A stretch of DNA of 64,000 nt from Candidatus Peribacteria bacterium (GCA_023245865.1 JAHFJN010000001.1:327649-391648); one strand, 5' to 3'; shown: positions 41,862-51,241, numbered from the stretch's first letter. Notes: a model not told the origin generated them from the letters alone. Made by a program: numbers and translations.

Positions 41862-42566
41862 TCACTTCTGCGTGAGTGCGCCGTCTGCAAGCTGAACTTT
41901 TGGAATGATTTTTGCCTTGTTTGCGAGTGTGCTCTTGATCGGAAACGGCTCCAGAGGTTTTTTATCAACGACAAGAGTTTTGCAAAGATGTGCAATCTCC
42001 TCATCCGTCCAGTCTGAGGAACCTTGCAGTACCTTGATCAATTTCTCGGAAGGCGGTGCATCTGTAACCTTCTGCGCCGTAATCGTCGTGATTCCCTCTG
42101 CATCTCGAACAATACCTATGACCTTTGCGAGACTCGGCGACCCGATCACTTTTGCAAGCGAAATGAGTTCGTGTGGAACTTCATTCCCCTTCTCATCGCC
42201 AAAATAGAGGACAGGCTCATCGACCGGAAAGCGCATCGATATGTCCCGCGTTCCACCCGGCGCATCGGGGTCGTCCACCCTGACCCAGTAGGTTTTTCCG
42301 AGCTCGATGTCGCCAACGACTGCGCTGAGATAGTCCCGCTGAGGCAATATTTTTTCCGGAACTGCTTCAGTCCGATCGGGCGAAGCTGCCACGGGAGCCT
42401 GAAGAATGGCATCTGCCTTGTCACGTTTTGCAAAAAAAGAAATTGCGCCTGTCGTCACAAGCACGGAGATGGCAGCACGAAAACCAGCTACCTTGAGGAT
42501 CTTCATGACAGATACTGATTGTGGTTTTTTTGTATGGACAATGTGATCGGATGACTCGATTGTCAT
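41862..42566 (-). CDS. Single-pass exported protein, unknown
   Basis: Unrecognised 234-aa protein. A transmembrane or signal segment (FRAAISVLVTTGAISFF) is preceded by a 24-residue polar N-terminus. The extracytoplasmic part contains a tandem micro-duplication, SLAKVIGSP directly followed by SLAKVIGIV. The extended -10 TGCTAGAAT lies seven bases before the ATG. It shares no clear motif with the other envelope proteins here. Confidence 0.68.
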   Translation of the reverse strand: MTIESSDHIVHTKKPQSVSVMKILKVAGFRAAISVLVTTGAISFFAKRDKADAILQAPVAASPDRTEAVPEKILPQRDYLSAVVGDIELGKTYWVRVDDPDAPGGTRDISMRFPVDEPVLYFGDEKGNEVPHELISLAKVIGSPSLAKVIGIVRDAEGITTITAQKVTDAPPSEKLIKVLQGSSDWTDEEIAHLCKTLVVDKKPLEPFPIKSTLANKAKIIPKVQLADGALTQK

Positions 42567-42622
42567 GATTCGAATTCTAGCACTGCAATAGCGCGCGCAA
42601 GGAAATCAGCTTGCCAAAAAAT

Positions 42623-45460
42623 TTACCGTCCCCAAAGGGATTGCAAGGAGAGGAACGTCTGATGGAAAACATCTGCGATGGCGCTGAGAAATTGCGACGC
42701 AGACGAAGGCACAGGTACCGCAGATATCAGAGGAGCGGAAGGAATGGGTAGTACAGTGACAGGCTCCGAGGCAACATTCTGTGCGGCAGGGTGAGCCTTG
42801 TCTTCTAAGTGGCACGAAGAATCGCACCCATCCCCATTCACGCTGTTGCTGTCATCGCACTGCTCGCTTGCATCCTTGGTACCATCCCCGCAATGAGCGG
42901 GATGACAATCGGGACGACAGCGATCCGGAATGTTGACGGAATTTTGCAATCCTTCATCGCACGTCTCATTGAAGAGCGTATCGACGACGCCATTGCCGCA
43001 CCGCGGAGTGAGACAAAGCGTGCTGCAACTGTTCGGATCCGTGTCGGAATTTTTACCTCCGTCATCACATTCTTCCCCGATTTCCAGAACGCCATTTCCG
43101 CACGCACTCAGGGTACATGCAGACGTGCATCCGTCGCCGAGAATATCATTGCCGTCATCGCATTGCTCGGCCGAATCTGTGACGCCGTCTCCGCAGTGAG
43201 GCAAGGTGCAATCCTGACGACACACGTCTGGTTTTACATCGGAATTATTGACGCCTTGATCGCATTCCTCCTTGCCTTCACGAATGCCATTCCCGCAACC
43301 GACCGGAACGCTGAAGGGTGGAGGCTCCGCCGGCTTCGTGATGACCGGAATATTCTCCGACGAACGTACATTCTCCTGCACGGGGCTGAAGAGCATGGAC
43401 TGCGCCGAACTGCTGGATGCCGCACGTATGGACTGCACCGCCGGTACTGCTATTTCCAAGAAACGCGAGGGAGGCGCCTTGGACTCACCGGATTCCAGCT
43501 GCTGATCCGACGCATTCACACTGCACACGGAGAGGAATTGCACTATGCACTGTGCCGAACAGGATTTACCGCATGTGGGAATCACAAACAAGCCATCATC
43601 ATCCTTTGCCGGTTCACACTGTTCATGGTCGTTCGCATCCACGATGCCGTTGCCGCAGAAGGTTTTGTGGCAGAAGCGATCACACCCCGCCACCACTCCG
43701 TTGAAAAATCCATTATCGCACGTTTCACCTATTTGCTCCTGCGTCACACCATCGCCGCAGACTGCGGGCGGAGCGGCGCTCTTCAGAGCATCGGACGAAG
43801 CAACGACGCAGCTGTTTGTGCAATTGGGATCTTTGGACGGCTCACATTCTTCATTTTGGCCGTTGCCGTTGAGAATTTGTACAATGCCGTCCCCGCACGT
43901 TGTTCTCTTGCAGGAGCTGGTGCAAGTTTTGGTGGGGCCGTTACTGTTCGAACCGATGTCACACTCTTCTCCCGCCTTTGGATTTGCCTTTGCATCGCCG
44001 CAGGATGAGACCGTGCAATCAAAATTGCATGTGGCATTGCCACCGTATCCACCGTCACACGGCTCCGCCCCTTTCACGAGACCGTCACCACAGAGTGTCG
44101 CACAACTGCTCCTCGGCGATCCGCTGCACGTGTACCCCACCTCGATACTGCAACCGGCAGAGCATCCGTCGCCGGATACTTTATTTCCATCGTCGCAGGC
44201 CTCGCTGTCGGACTTCGTGCCGTTGCCGCAGTTTGTCGTACAGACAGACGGCGATGCATTGGTGCAGGTGAAAGATGTCTCGACCGTACAGGCAGCGGAG
44301 CATCCGTCCCCCGCGACCGCATTGCCGTCGTCGCAGCCTTCATTCCCCGCCCTGATGCTATCCCCGCAGACGGTTGCGCAGACATTGGGCGATGCATTGC
44401 TGCAGGTATATCCCGTCTGCACCGTGCAAGTTGCGGAACATCCATCTCCTGCAGTCGTATTGCCATCATCACATCCTTCACCCGATTGCTTCGTAGAGTC
44501 TCCACAGGTACCAACGGTACACACACTCGGCGTCGTACCCGTACAGGTGTAGCCACTCTCAACCGTGCAGGACGAGGAACATCCGTCTGCGTCGGTCACA
44601 TTTGCATCATCACACCCCTCCGTACTCGCTTTGACGCCGTCACCGCAGGTCGCACTGCATGAACTTGGAGAACCGCTGCAACTGAATCCTGTTTCAACGG
44701 CACAGACGGAGCTGCAGCCGTCGCCGTTCGTTGTGTTACTGTCGTCACAGCCTTCTGCACCGATCTTGTAACCATCCCCGCAGGCAGCGGCGGAGCAGAC
44801 GTTCGGAGTGGCGGTGTTGCAGGACCATCCTGTTTCCGCCTGGCAGTACGAAGCACATCCATCTCCGTCGGTGGTGTTACCGTCGTCACAGCCTTCGGAT
44901 CCTTTGCGATGACTGTCGGCGCAGATACCATCACACGAACTGGGAGATCCGGAGCAGGTCCAGTAGGTTTCAACGGCACAGACGGAGCTGCAGCCGTCGC
45001 CGTTTGTTGTGTTACTGTCGTCACAGCCTTCTGCACCGATCTTGTAACCATCCCCGCAGGCAGCGGCGGAGCAGACGTTCGGAGTGGCGGTGTTGCAGGA
45101 CCATCCTGTTTCCGCCTGGCAGTACGAAGCACATCCATCTCCGTCGGTGGTGTTACCGTCGTCACAGCCTTCGGATCCTTTGCGATGACTGTCGGCGCAG
45201 ATACCATCACACGAACTGGGAGATCCGGAGCAGGTCCAGTAGGTTTCAACGGCACAGACGGAGCTGCAGCCGTCGCCGTTTGTTGTGTTACTGTCGTCAC
45301 AGCCTTCTGCACCTTCGATCATCCCATCTCCACACGTGGCAGCATACGAGCTCTCATAATGCTGCGAAAACAGCACGATCATGGCAAGAAAGGAAAGCAC
45401 GCAACCCGCACCCGAGAGGGTGTAGAGGTGCTTTTTGTGGGTATGTCGAATGTGTTTCAT
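42623..45460 (-). CDS. Giant cysteine-rich DUF4215 repeat surface protein
   Basis: Secreted or anchored 945-aa protein. N-terminal hydrophobic segment (CVLSFLAMIVLFSQ), then about 15 repeats of the Myxococcus-type cysteine module (CGDG---GAEGCDDSNTTNGDGCSSVC). Two DNA units of 276 bp (92 aa) near the N-terminal end are nearly identical. C-terminal modules are more diverged (CGNGIREGKEECDQG). The many cysteines suggest a disulfide-rigid fibre that would need an exported oxidoreductase; a DsbA-like gene is at 22324. The ATG follows TATAAT by ten bases. Confidence 0.88.
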   Translation of the reverse strand: MKHIRHTHKKHLYTLSGAGCVLSFLAMIVLFSQHYESSYAATCGDGMIEGAEGCDDSNTTNGDGCSSVCAVETYWTCSGSPSSCDGICADSHRKGSEGCDDGNTTDGDGCASYCQAETGWSCNTATPNVCSAAACGDGYKIGAEGCDDSNTTNGDGCSSVCAVETYWTCSGSPSSCDGICADSHRKGSEGCDDGNTTDGDGCASYCQAETGWSCNTATPNVCSAAACGDGYKIGAEGCDDSNTTNGDGCSSVCAVETGFSCSGSPSSCSATCGDGVKASTEGCDDANVTDADGCSSSCTVESGYTCTGTTPSVCTVGTCGDSTKQSGEGCDDGNTTAGDGCSATCTVQTGYTCSNASPNVCATVCGDSIRAGNEGCDDGNAVAGDGCSAACTVETSFTCTNASPSVCTTNCGNGTKSDSEACDDGNKVSGDGCSAGCSIEVGYTCSGSPRSSCATLCGDGLVKGAEPCDGGYGGNATCNFDCTVSSCGDAKANPKAGEECDIGSNSNGPTKTCTSSCKRTTCGDGIVQILNGNGQNEECEPSKDPNCTNSCVVASSDALKSAAPPAVCGDGVTQEQIGETCDNGFFNGVVAGCDRFCHKTFCGNGIVDANDHEQCEPAKDDDGLFVIPTCGKSCSAQCIVQFLSVCSVNASDQQLESGESKAPPSRFLEIAVPAVQSIRAASSSSAQSMLFSPVQENVRSSENIPVITKPAEPPPFSVPVGCGNGIREGKEECDQGVNNSDVKPDVCRQDCTLPHCGDGVTDSAEQCDDGNDILGDGCTSACTLSACGNGVLEIGEECDDGGKNSDTDPNSCSTLCLTPRCGNGVVDTLFNETCDEGLQNSVNIPDRCRPDCHPAHCGDGTKDASEQCDDSNSVNGDGCDSSCHLEDKAHPAAQNVASEPVTVLPIPSAPLISAVPVPSSASQFLSAIADVFHQTFLSLQSLWGR
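44701..45310. repeat. Tandem 276-bp repeat within the DUF4215 gene
   Basis: The same sequence returns at spacings of 276 bp (anchors at 44693, 44969 and 45245). Units 44701-44976 and 44977-45252 are almost identical; I noted one C/T difference near the start. A third partial unit runs to about 45310. In-phase, so each copy adds 92 aa. High identity suggests recent duplication and possible length variation. Confidence 0.85.
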
Positions 45461-45519
45461 GAATCTCCTGATTATAGCATAGTTGAGCGTTCTATGCTAC
45501 AATAGTTCAAACGAACGCT

Positions 45520-46926
45520 ATGCGACTCACAAAGATCATCTGCACGCTCGGGCCAGCCACGCACACACCGGAGATGATCCGCGCACTCGCCGGCAAAGGG
45601 ATGAATATCGCACGGCTGAATTTCTCACACGGGTCGCACGAAGATCATCAGAAAACGATCGATGCGGTCAAGCAGGTGAATGCAGAGGACAATCGAAGTA
45701 TCGCTCTCCTTCTCGATACGAAAGGCGCGGAGATCCGGACAGGCGACAGAGAATCACCGATTGCCATCACGAAGAACCAGGAAGTTGTTTTCTCCTCACA
45801 CGCGCTCCCCGGCGAAACACGTCCGGTGATCATTGTGAACTACGAATCGTTTGCAAAAGATGTCGTGCACGCCACATCGATACTGCTCGATAACGGCGTG
45901 ATGTCCTTTGAGATGATCGCACGAAACGCCGACGGATCGGTGGTGGCACGATCACACGATGACGGACACATCGGATCACGCCGGCACGTCAACCTGCCGG
46001 GCGCAGATATCAGTTTGCCCTCGATGATGGAAAAAGATTGGAGTGACCTGGAGTTTGGCATCGCGCAGGGAGTCGATTACGTCGCATTGTCCTTCATCCG
46101 CACTGCAGAGGAAGTGGAAGAAGTCGCAGCATTCATTAAAAAACACGGCGGCACAGTGAAAACAATCGCAAAGATCGAAACTGCGCAGGCAGTCGCCAAC
46201 ATCGACCGCATCATTGCAGTCTCCGATGGCATCATGGTCGCGCGTGGAGATCTGGGGGCGGAACTTCCGTACCAGAAAATTCCGGCTATTCAGGACATGA
46301 TTGTTTCGAAGTGTCGGGCGGCAGGCAAACCCGTCATTGTCGCCACACAGATGCTCGAGAGCATGATCGAAAATCCGATGCCGACGCGTGCGGAAGTGAC
46401 GGACATCGCACATGCGGTGACGACGCGCGCAGATATGACGATGCTTTCGGCCGAGACCGCAGTCGGGAAACATCCTGCCGAATCCGTCGAAGCAATGAGC
46501 TCTATTCTGCTCGAGACCGAACAAAGCCAAGGTCCCGCAGAGATGCCCGCCGGATCGCATGCAACGGGGGAACACGCTGCGCTTGCGGACGCCGCGGTCA
46601 GCATGGCATTTTCTGTAAAATCCCCGGCTATCTTGGTGCTCACACGCACGGGCAAAACACCGATCGCGGTCAGCAGGCTGCGCTCGAATCTGCCCATCAT
46701 CGCACTCACGGAATCACCCGGTATTCAACGCATGCTGCAGGCCTATCACGGTGTCACGGCACTCCTGATTGTGTTTGATGCCGACCCGGAAGTGACGATT
46801 ACCCATGCTTTTTCGGCCGCAAAAGAACAGGGACTCCTCATCAGTGGAGAAAAGATCGTGCTCATCTCGGACACTCGTGCGGGAAAAGGCACCGTGCATA
46901 CGGTCCACGTTCGCAAGGTCCCGTAA
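45520..46926 (+). CDS. pyk: Pyruvate kinase
   Basis: Last step of glycolysis: PEP + ADP to pyruvate + ATP. 468 aa. MRLTKIICTLGPAT, MNIARLNFSHG, LLLDTKGAEIRTGD, KIETAQAV, DGIMVARGDLGAELP and the signature TRAEVTDIAHAVTTRADMTMLSAETA are present; TTRADMTMLSAETA departs a little from the usual DG-D-VMLSGETA. C-terminal domain complete. TGCTACAAT lies 16 bases before the ATG, so a leader of about 10 nt is expected. Convergent with ftsL, 14 bp apart. Confidence 0.96.
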   Translation: MRLTKIICTLGPATHTPEMIRALAGKGMNIARLNFSHGSHEDHQKTIDAVKQVNAEDNRSIALLLDTKGAEIRTGDRESPIAITKNQEVVFSSHALPGETRPVIIVNYESFAKDVVHATSILLDNGVMSFEMIARNADGSVVARSHDDGHIGSRRHVNLPGADISLPSMMEKDWSDLEFGIAQGVDYVALSFIRTAEEVEEVAAFIKKHGGTVKTIAKIETAQAVANIDRIIAVSDGIMVARGDLGAELPYQKIPAIQDMIVSKCRAAGKPVIVATQMLESMIENPMPTRAEVTDIAHAVTTRADMTMLSAETAVGKHPAESVEAMSSILLETEQSQGPAEMPAGSHATGEHAALADAAVSMAFSVKSPAILVLTRTGKTPIAVSRLRSNLPIIALTESPGIQRMLQAYHGVTALLIVFDADPEVTITHAFSAAKEQGLLISGEKIVLISDTRAGKGTVHTVHVRKVP

Positions 46927-46940
46927 CGAGAAACGAAAAA

Positions 46941-47288
46941 CTATCGTTTTGCCACCGCCCTCTCACTCTCCACATACACGGGATTTTTTGCAGGGATCAT
47001 CGATTGAATTTTTTCGTCAGCCTGCAATACTTCGAGTGACTGCTGCTGCGAAATCTGCATATTTTGCACTTCCTCTTTGAGGAGCAGCTGTGACCGCTCA
47101 TGCTCAAGATTACGGAGCCGATAACCCTTTGTAGCGTTTGCGTTCTCATGGAAGAGAATGAGGAGCGCGAGCAAAAGAATGAGCGATCCGATGGCAACCA
47201 TAAGGAGCACTGTGCTCTGATCAACGAGTTTCCCGAGGGAGGAACGTTTGGGAACGGCCGAACGCGAAGGAAACGGAAGGGAGAACAT
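46941..47288 (-). CDS. ftsL: FtsL-like cell-division protein
   Basis: Small bitopic protein of 115 aa: basic N-terminus, one transmembrane helix (VLLMVAIGSLILLLALLILF) and an extracytoplasmic coiled coil (LRNLEHERSQLLLKEEVQNM). Sequence identity in this family is low; the call rests on topology and the position 3 bp after rsmH, the usual place of ftsL in the dcw cluster. The rest of that cluster (ftsI, mraY) lies elsewhere in this window. Confidence 0.75.
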   Translation of the reverse strand: MFSLPFPSRSAVPKRSSLGKLVDQSTVLLMVAIGSLILLLALLILFHENANATKGYRLRNLEHERSQLLLKEEVQNMQISQQQSLEVLQADEKIQSMIPAKNPVYVESERAVAKR

Positions 47289-47291
47289 AGT

Positions 47292-48197
47292 CTAGAGTCT
47301 GAATTGTAATGCGCGGAATTTCGCGCTGCGCGACCGTGGATTATCTGCCATTTCTTGTGCGGAGGGAACGAGGGCTTTCGGCGTGAGCAGGCGGAACGCG
47401 GCATCCTGAGAGATTTTTCCCGTGATGGGATCTTTGAGTGGAGTCGTGAGGGAACGAAATGTGTGCTTCACCGGCCGGTCTTCGAGAGAATGATAGCTGA
47501 TGATCCCCATGCGGCCACCTTTTTTGAGAAGCGAAGGACCAACATGCAGCAACGCATCAAGAGCCGTGAGTTCGTCATTGACCGCGATCCTGAGCGCTTG
47601 GAACACGAGAGGCAGGATCGCTTTTGCGCGGAATCCGAAGAGCTCTTCAATGAGTGTGCGAAGCTGTGCCGTCGTCGCAATCTGCGTACCGGCAAGTGTC
47701 GATGCCAATCTTCTCGCTTGCATGTAGAGCTCCCCGTACGAGCGGAAAATCGTTGCGAGCTCTGCTTCATCGGACATTTCGATCAAATGCATAGCCGTCA
47801 CGCCTCGACTTTGATCGAACCGAAGATCGAGCGGTCCGTCGGACCGAAACGAAAACCCGCGCGCGGGATCATCAAGGTGCGGTGAACTTAAGCCCAAGTC
47901 TGCAAACAGAATATCAACGCGCGGGAGATTCAGCTCTGAAAGCTGCGAAAAATTTGCATGCATGAGCGTTGTGCGATCAGAAAACTCAGAAAGATTTTTC
48001 CGTGCAACCTCCAAATTTCTCTGATCCGCATCGAGGCCGATCAATCGACCCGCCTCACCGACACTCTCCAAAAATGTGTGCGCATGACCCCCGAGTCCGA
48101 GCGTCACATCGAGTACCGTCTCGCCGTGCTTCGGCTGAAACACATTCATCACTGTCGTTTGAAGGACCGGTATGTGAAGTGTACGAGAACTCTGCAT
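47292..48197 (-). CDS. rsmH: 16S rRNA m4C1402 methyltransferase
   Basis: SAM-dependent N4-cytosine methyltransferase, 301 aa. HIPVLQTTVMNVFQPKHGE, VLDVTLGLGGHAHTFLE, GLDADQRNLE, ILFADLGLSSPHLDDPARGFSF, DGPLDLRFD and ISYHSLEDRPVKHTFR match the family throughout. The start MQSSRTLHIPVL at 48197 is preferred because TATGTT lies six bases upstream and the N-terminus then fits family length; an ATG at 48236 is possible. Forms a pair with ftsL; divergent from the L,D-transpeptidase-like gene. Confidence 0.95.
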   Translation of the reverse strand: MQSSRTLHIPVLQTTVMNVFQPKHGETVLDVTLGLGGHAHTFLESVGEAGRLIGLDADQRNLEVARKNLSEFSDRTTLMHANFSQLSELNLPRVDILFADLGLSSPHLDDPARGFSFRSDGPLDLRFDQSRGVTAMHLIEMSDEAELATIFRSYGELYMQARRLASTLAGTQIATTAQLRTLIEELFGFRAKAILPLVFQALRIAVNDELTALDALLHVGPSLLKKGGRMGIISYHSLEDRPVKHTFRSLTTPLKDPITGKISQDAAFRLLTPKALVPSAQEMADNPRSRSAKFRALQFRL

Positions 48198-48235
48198 TTC
48201 AGCAACATAATGCCCTATCTCGTGTTTTCGGTGCA

Positions 48236-48263
48236 TTGACAAAATCAGATTAAAGTCTATAAT
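48236..48263 (+). promoter_or_regulatory. Promoter of the L,D-transpeptidase-like gene
   Basis: TTGACA (48236-48241), 16-bp spacer, TATAAT (48258-48263): the most consensus-like promoter in the window. The transcript would begin near 48270, at or just before TTG 48272 and ATG 48281. Confidence 0.7.
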
Positions 48264-48280
48264 TTCACGCTTTGCCGCTG

Positions 48281-48814
48281 ATGCATATCCTCGTCGGCCT
48301 CGCTCTTGCTGTTGCCGGGCAACCAAGCCAGCCTGCCACCCCCCTGAACGATTGGGTGCCGGCAGCGCATGATATCTTTGTCGCGGATATTCAGAGCAAC
48401 ATCGGCTACATTGTCCACGACAACGGAGCGTTTGCGAGCATGCCGATTGGATCCGGAAAACGACAAACCGTTCGCTACATCGGGAGAACCTACAATGCAG
48501 GAACACCCGTCGGCATCTGGACAATCAAAGACAAGAGCGTCAAAGGTGATCACATAACTTTCGGAAAGACCGGTCTGTTTCTACGGCTCTTTAAAAACGG
48601 TGATGATTACACGGCGTACGGTATTCACGCGACGAGCAACATCAACAAACTTCTCACCTGGAATGATCGTTACCAAAGTATGGGGTGCATCTTAGTATCC
48701 GATGAAGTGCTGGACATTCTCGAAAAAACATACGAGTTGAATGGCAATACGCTGGATGTCGTGACGACAAACGGACTCGACGAACAGAACCCCCTCTTGA
48801 GTAAGGATATCTAG
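48281..48814 (+). CDS. L,D-transpeptidase (YkuD-like) domain protein
   Basis: Exported protein of 177 aa with a short hydrophobic N-terminus (MHILVGLALAVAG). The YkuD core has TPVGIWTIKD, the catalytic-region histidine in YGIHATSNIN and the cysteine in SMGCILVSDEVLDIL (the usual S-x-GC-R reads SMGCIL-V, so the Arg after the Cys is missing). It may form 3-3 crosslinks or anchor proteins to peptidoglycan. A TTG three codons upstream at 48272 could be the true start of a leaderless mRNA. Confidence 0.85.
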   Translation: MHILVGLALAVAGQPSQPATPLNDWVPAAHDIFVADIQSNIGYIVHDNGAFASMPIGSGKRQTVRYIGRTYNAGTPVGIWTIKDKSVKGDHITFGKTGLFLRLFKNGDDYTAYGIHATSNINKLLTWNDRYQSMGCILVSDEVLDILEKTYELNGNTLDVVTTNGLDEQNPLLSKDI

Positions 48815-48848
48815 TGAATTTTATGATTCACGCTACTATAGTGCCTTT

Positions 48849-50870
48849 ATGGAAAATGGGCTTACCATAGCGGCACATGATGAGTTACTCCTCTCAAGCT
48901 TTACGCTCACCGATGGGAGGTACGTTGAGCCCGTCGTAAAAAAAGTCGCAGCAATGCAACTACCGGTATCGGAAGAGACGGATCCGACCAAACTACAGGA
49001 GCAACGCAGAAAAACAGAGATCAGTTTACTCAAAAGTGGCCTTCGATGTGATGTAGAGGAAGCATTTCGCATGACACCGGAGGAGCTGCTGCGCCACGCA
49101 CATGACACGCTTGCATTGCGCGTATCTCGGATACGAGACGTTCGATACATGAGCGAATTCGATCGCGAGGAAATCTTCAAAATTATTTTTGATACGGATA
49201 TGTTCCTGGGCAACTCCGGAATCGATCCTGACGTACAGTACCGGCATCATCTGGAGAGCCTGAACCTGCTCGACGAATCCGAGGCGTTTAAATACATTTT
49301 TTTCGACATTGAGTTCCAAGGCTGTTTGATCAGGCAACTGCCGAGGCTGAACGGAAAAGTCTATGGAGAAAAGACTGTTGCCAAAGATATCACCGAACCA
49401 GATTACATTGCCCTCATCCACAAGGCGTGGAGCGAAGCGAAAACCCCCCTAGAAAAAATGGAGGTCTTCCTAGTGCTGTACCAGAACATCATGATACGAA
49501 GACACACAGTTGTCTCCCACACGATCCGCGCAGCCGTGTTCATGGGAAGTGCGCAGCGATTTGGAAACATCGTAGAGCGCACGATGGGGAACACCGATCC
49601 TGAAAGTTTTTTGCAAGCAGTTGCCGACGAACTGACAGACTATCACCTCGGCCACATGAGGAATGTTGTAGAAACTGGACAGGGAACGAAACTCATGAGT
49701 ATTGTCATTCGCAATGAACTGGAAAAAGCCTTGGGGGACAATCTGCCTATGGCACTCTGCCACCCGGAAACAAGCTTGTTATCCGCTGGATTCGCGCTAC
49801 ATCGTGTGCGGCACGCAATCCCCGATCCGAATGCAGAGCAATATCGCAGTCAAGTACGTCGAGATATCGAAGCATCCATACGAGATGGATCATTGGCAAA
49901 GTTAGATATTTCTGCCGAAACCGTTGGCGTTGAGCTGCTCATAGCAAAAATTGCAGAGCCTATGAGGCAAGCCGCCAAAGATATCGCAGAATCCGTCGAG
50001 AAAGCGGAACGGCCGTTCAAGGGCTACTATCCCGTAGGCGCCAAAGTGCATTTCCGCGAAGCCGTCTCGGGCGAGAAACTGCAATCTCTGTTCGATACAT
50101 TCCGCTTCTCCACGTCGCAATTCAGAATGCTGCATGCCGATACGTCGATGCTGATTCCTCCACGAAAATCAGCTACAGAGATCGTGGCCATTCTTGAGGA
50201 ACTCAAACGAAGAGGCATCATCGGTGAGCACTCGGAAATACAGACGTGCATACCGGGAAGATTGAACAATCAGTACGCGGCCATTCTCGGCAGCTCTATG
50301 TTGCTTTCGTCGTTTCTCTGCGTGACGTACGATCGTTCATCCTTTCAGACAACGCACAACGAGCAAACTGCCTCCATGATCATGGCGTACGATGGCGGGA
50401 CTCTTGACAGATCTGTTGCTGATTTGCCGGAAGCACTCACCGGTCGCACAGACATGCTCGGCCGCAAAGACGTCCGTGACGTGTACTTGTACCAAATCCT
50501 TGGATCTCTCATCTCGCAAGCGGCTTACGGTGGACCACTCAAGGACGTGGGAAGGAAATTCATCCAAGAATACCTAGAATTGCTCGAGAGAGATGGCATG
50601 CTCGAAATCTTGGGAGCGCAGTGGATCAATGATGAACACAGTGTGGTAGAGCCGGATACCGAAGGACATTACTTGGCAGTCAAACGTTGCACGGACATCT
50701 GGTTAGGTGATAATGCCAGGTACCAGGCAACTGGTAGTCCAGAGGGGCTTTCGTTCGATGTGCTGCGCTTATTGACAAAGAGTCTTGAAGAGGTGAAGAT
50801 GACACAGGTCAAGCTTGGCCTCGTCGAAGCAGACGCGACGTCACTTACACTCCTTCATTCCAACATCTGA
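48849..50870 (+). CDS. Uncharacterised 673-aa cytoplasmic protein
   Basis: Not recognised. No signal or transmembrane segment; strongly helical by composition, with few low-complexity stretches. Distinct parts include IFFDIEFQGCLIRQLPRLNGK (about 147-167), IAEPMRQAAKDIAESVEKAERPFKGYYPVG (about 372-400) and EIQTCIPGRLNNQYAAILGSSMLLSSF. No nucleotide-binding or metal motif seen. TATAGT is exactly six bases before the ATG, predicting leaderless expression. May be lineage-specific; its size suggests a real, perhaps structural or enzymatic, role. Confidence 0.78.
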   Translation: MENGLTIAAHDELLLSSFTLTDGRYVEPVVKKVAAMQLPVSEETDPTKLQEQRRKTEISLLKSGLRCDVEEAFRMTPEELLRHAHDTLALRVSRIRDVRYMSEFDREEIFKIIFDTDMFLGNSGIDPDVQYRHHLESLNLLDESEAFKYIFFDIEFQGCLIRQLPRLNGKVYGEKTVAKDITEPDYIALIHKAWSEAKTPLEKMEVFLVLYQNIMIRRHTVVSHTIRAAVFMGSAQRFGNIVERTMGNTDPESFLQAVADELTDYHLGHMRNVVETGQGTKLMSIVIRNELEKALGDNLPMALCHPETSLLSAGFALHRVRHAIPDPNAEQYRSQVRRDIEASIRDGSLAKLDISAETVGVELLIAKIAEPMRQAAKDIAESVEKAERPFKGYYPVGAKVHFREAVSGEKLQSLFDTFRFSTSQFRMLHADTSMLIPPRKSATEIVAILEELKRRGIIGEHSEIQTCIPGRLNNQYAAILGSSMLLSSFLCVTYDRSSFQTTHNEQTASMIMAYDGGTLDRSVADLPEALTGRTDMLGRKDVRDVYLYQILGSLISQAAYGGPLKDVGRKFIQEYLELLERDGMLEILGAQWINDEHSVVEPDTEGHYLAVKRCTDIWLGDNARYQATGSPEGLSFDVLRLLTKSLEEVKMTQVKLGLVEADATSLTLLHSNI

Positions 50871-50949
50871 TATGTGTGAAACTCATAAGTACATTGCGGG
50901 AACTGCCGTAGCAGAACGCTCGCACGCAAGCCCCAAAAGAATTGAAGCC

Positions 50950-51069
50950 ATGTCACAAGAAAATAAGATAGGTGCAGCGGGAGACAAAATCGCAGAACTG
51001 ATCCACACCTTTGGACGCGAGGCTGTGGAAGAAGCACTGAAACGGCAGAGCCCTCCATCGGAGAAATAG
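50950..51069 (+). CDS. Small 39-aa protein (uncertain)
   Basis: Short frame MSQENKIGAAGDKIAELI...EEALKRQSPPSEK, an amphipathic helix-like sequence with a charged composition. An in-frame ATG at 50872, two bases after the preceding stop, would give 65 aa. No promoter or ribosome-binding site is clear. Listed because the residues look protein-like, not because a family is recognised. Confidence 0.3.
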   Translation: MSQENKIGAAGDKIAELIHTFGREAVEEALKRQSPPSEK

Positions 51070-51084
51070 ATAACGGATTCGTCC

Positions 51085-51107
51085 GGCTCACCACGTCATG
51101 GTGAGCC
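51085..51107. repeat. Hairpin-forming repeat (GGCTCACCA / TGGTGAGCC)
   Basis: Perfect 9-bp arms around CGTCA, followed by TGCCGAACCATGG. Just downstream of the small frame and 10 bp from the tRNA-Ser 3' end. No U-tract follows, so it resembles a dispersed repeat more than a terminator. Confidence 0.65.
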
Positions 51108-51117
51108 TGCCGAACCA

Positions 51118-51209
51118 TGGCGGAGAGGGAGGGATTCGAACCCTCGAAACGGTTTTACCCGTTTACCACATTAGCAGTGTGGTGCTTTCGGCCACTCAGC
51201 CACCTCTCC
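51118..51209 (-). tRNA. tRNA-Ser (GCU)
   Basis: 92 nt with a long variable arm. Acceptor GGAGAGG/CCTCTCC, anticodon stem CCACA/TGTGG with loop CTGCTAA (anticodon GCT), T loop GTTCGAA, discriminator G and encoded CCA. Confidence 0.95.
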
Positions 51210-51241
51210 TTGCCAAGCGAAGTATAGGGTACACTTCACAG

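Noticed and set aside
42623-45460. CRISPR-like array suggested by the regular repeats
   Set aside because: The repeats are 276 bp and in frame within one open frame with conserved cysteines; they are protein-coding tandem repeats.
45443-45480. Shine-Dalgarno AGGAG before the DUF4215 gene as evidence for normal initiation
   Set aside because: It is only four bases from the ATG and overlaps the expected transcription start after TATAAT, so it would hardly be present in the mRNA.
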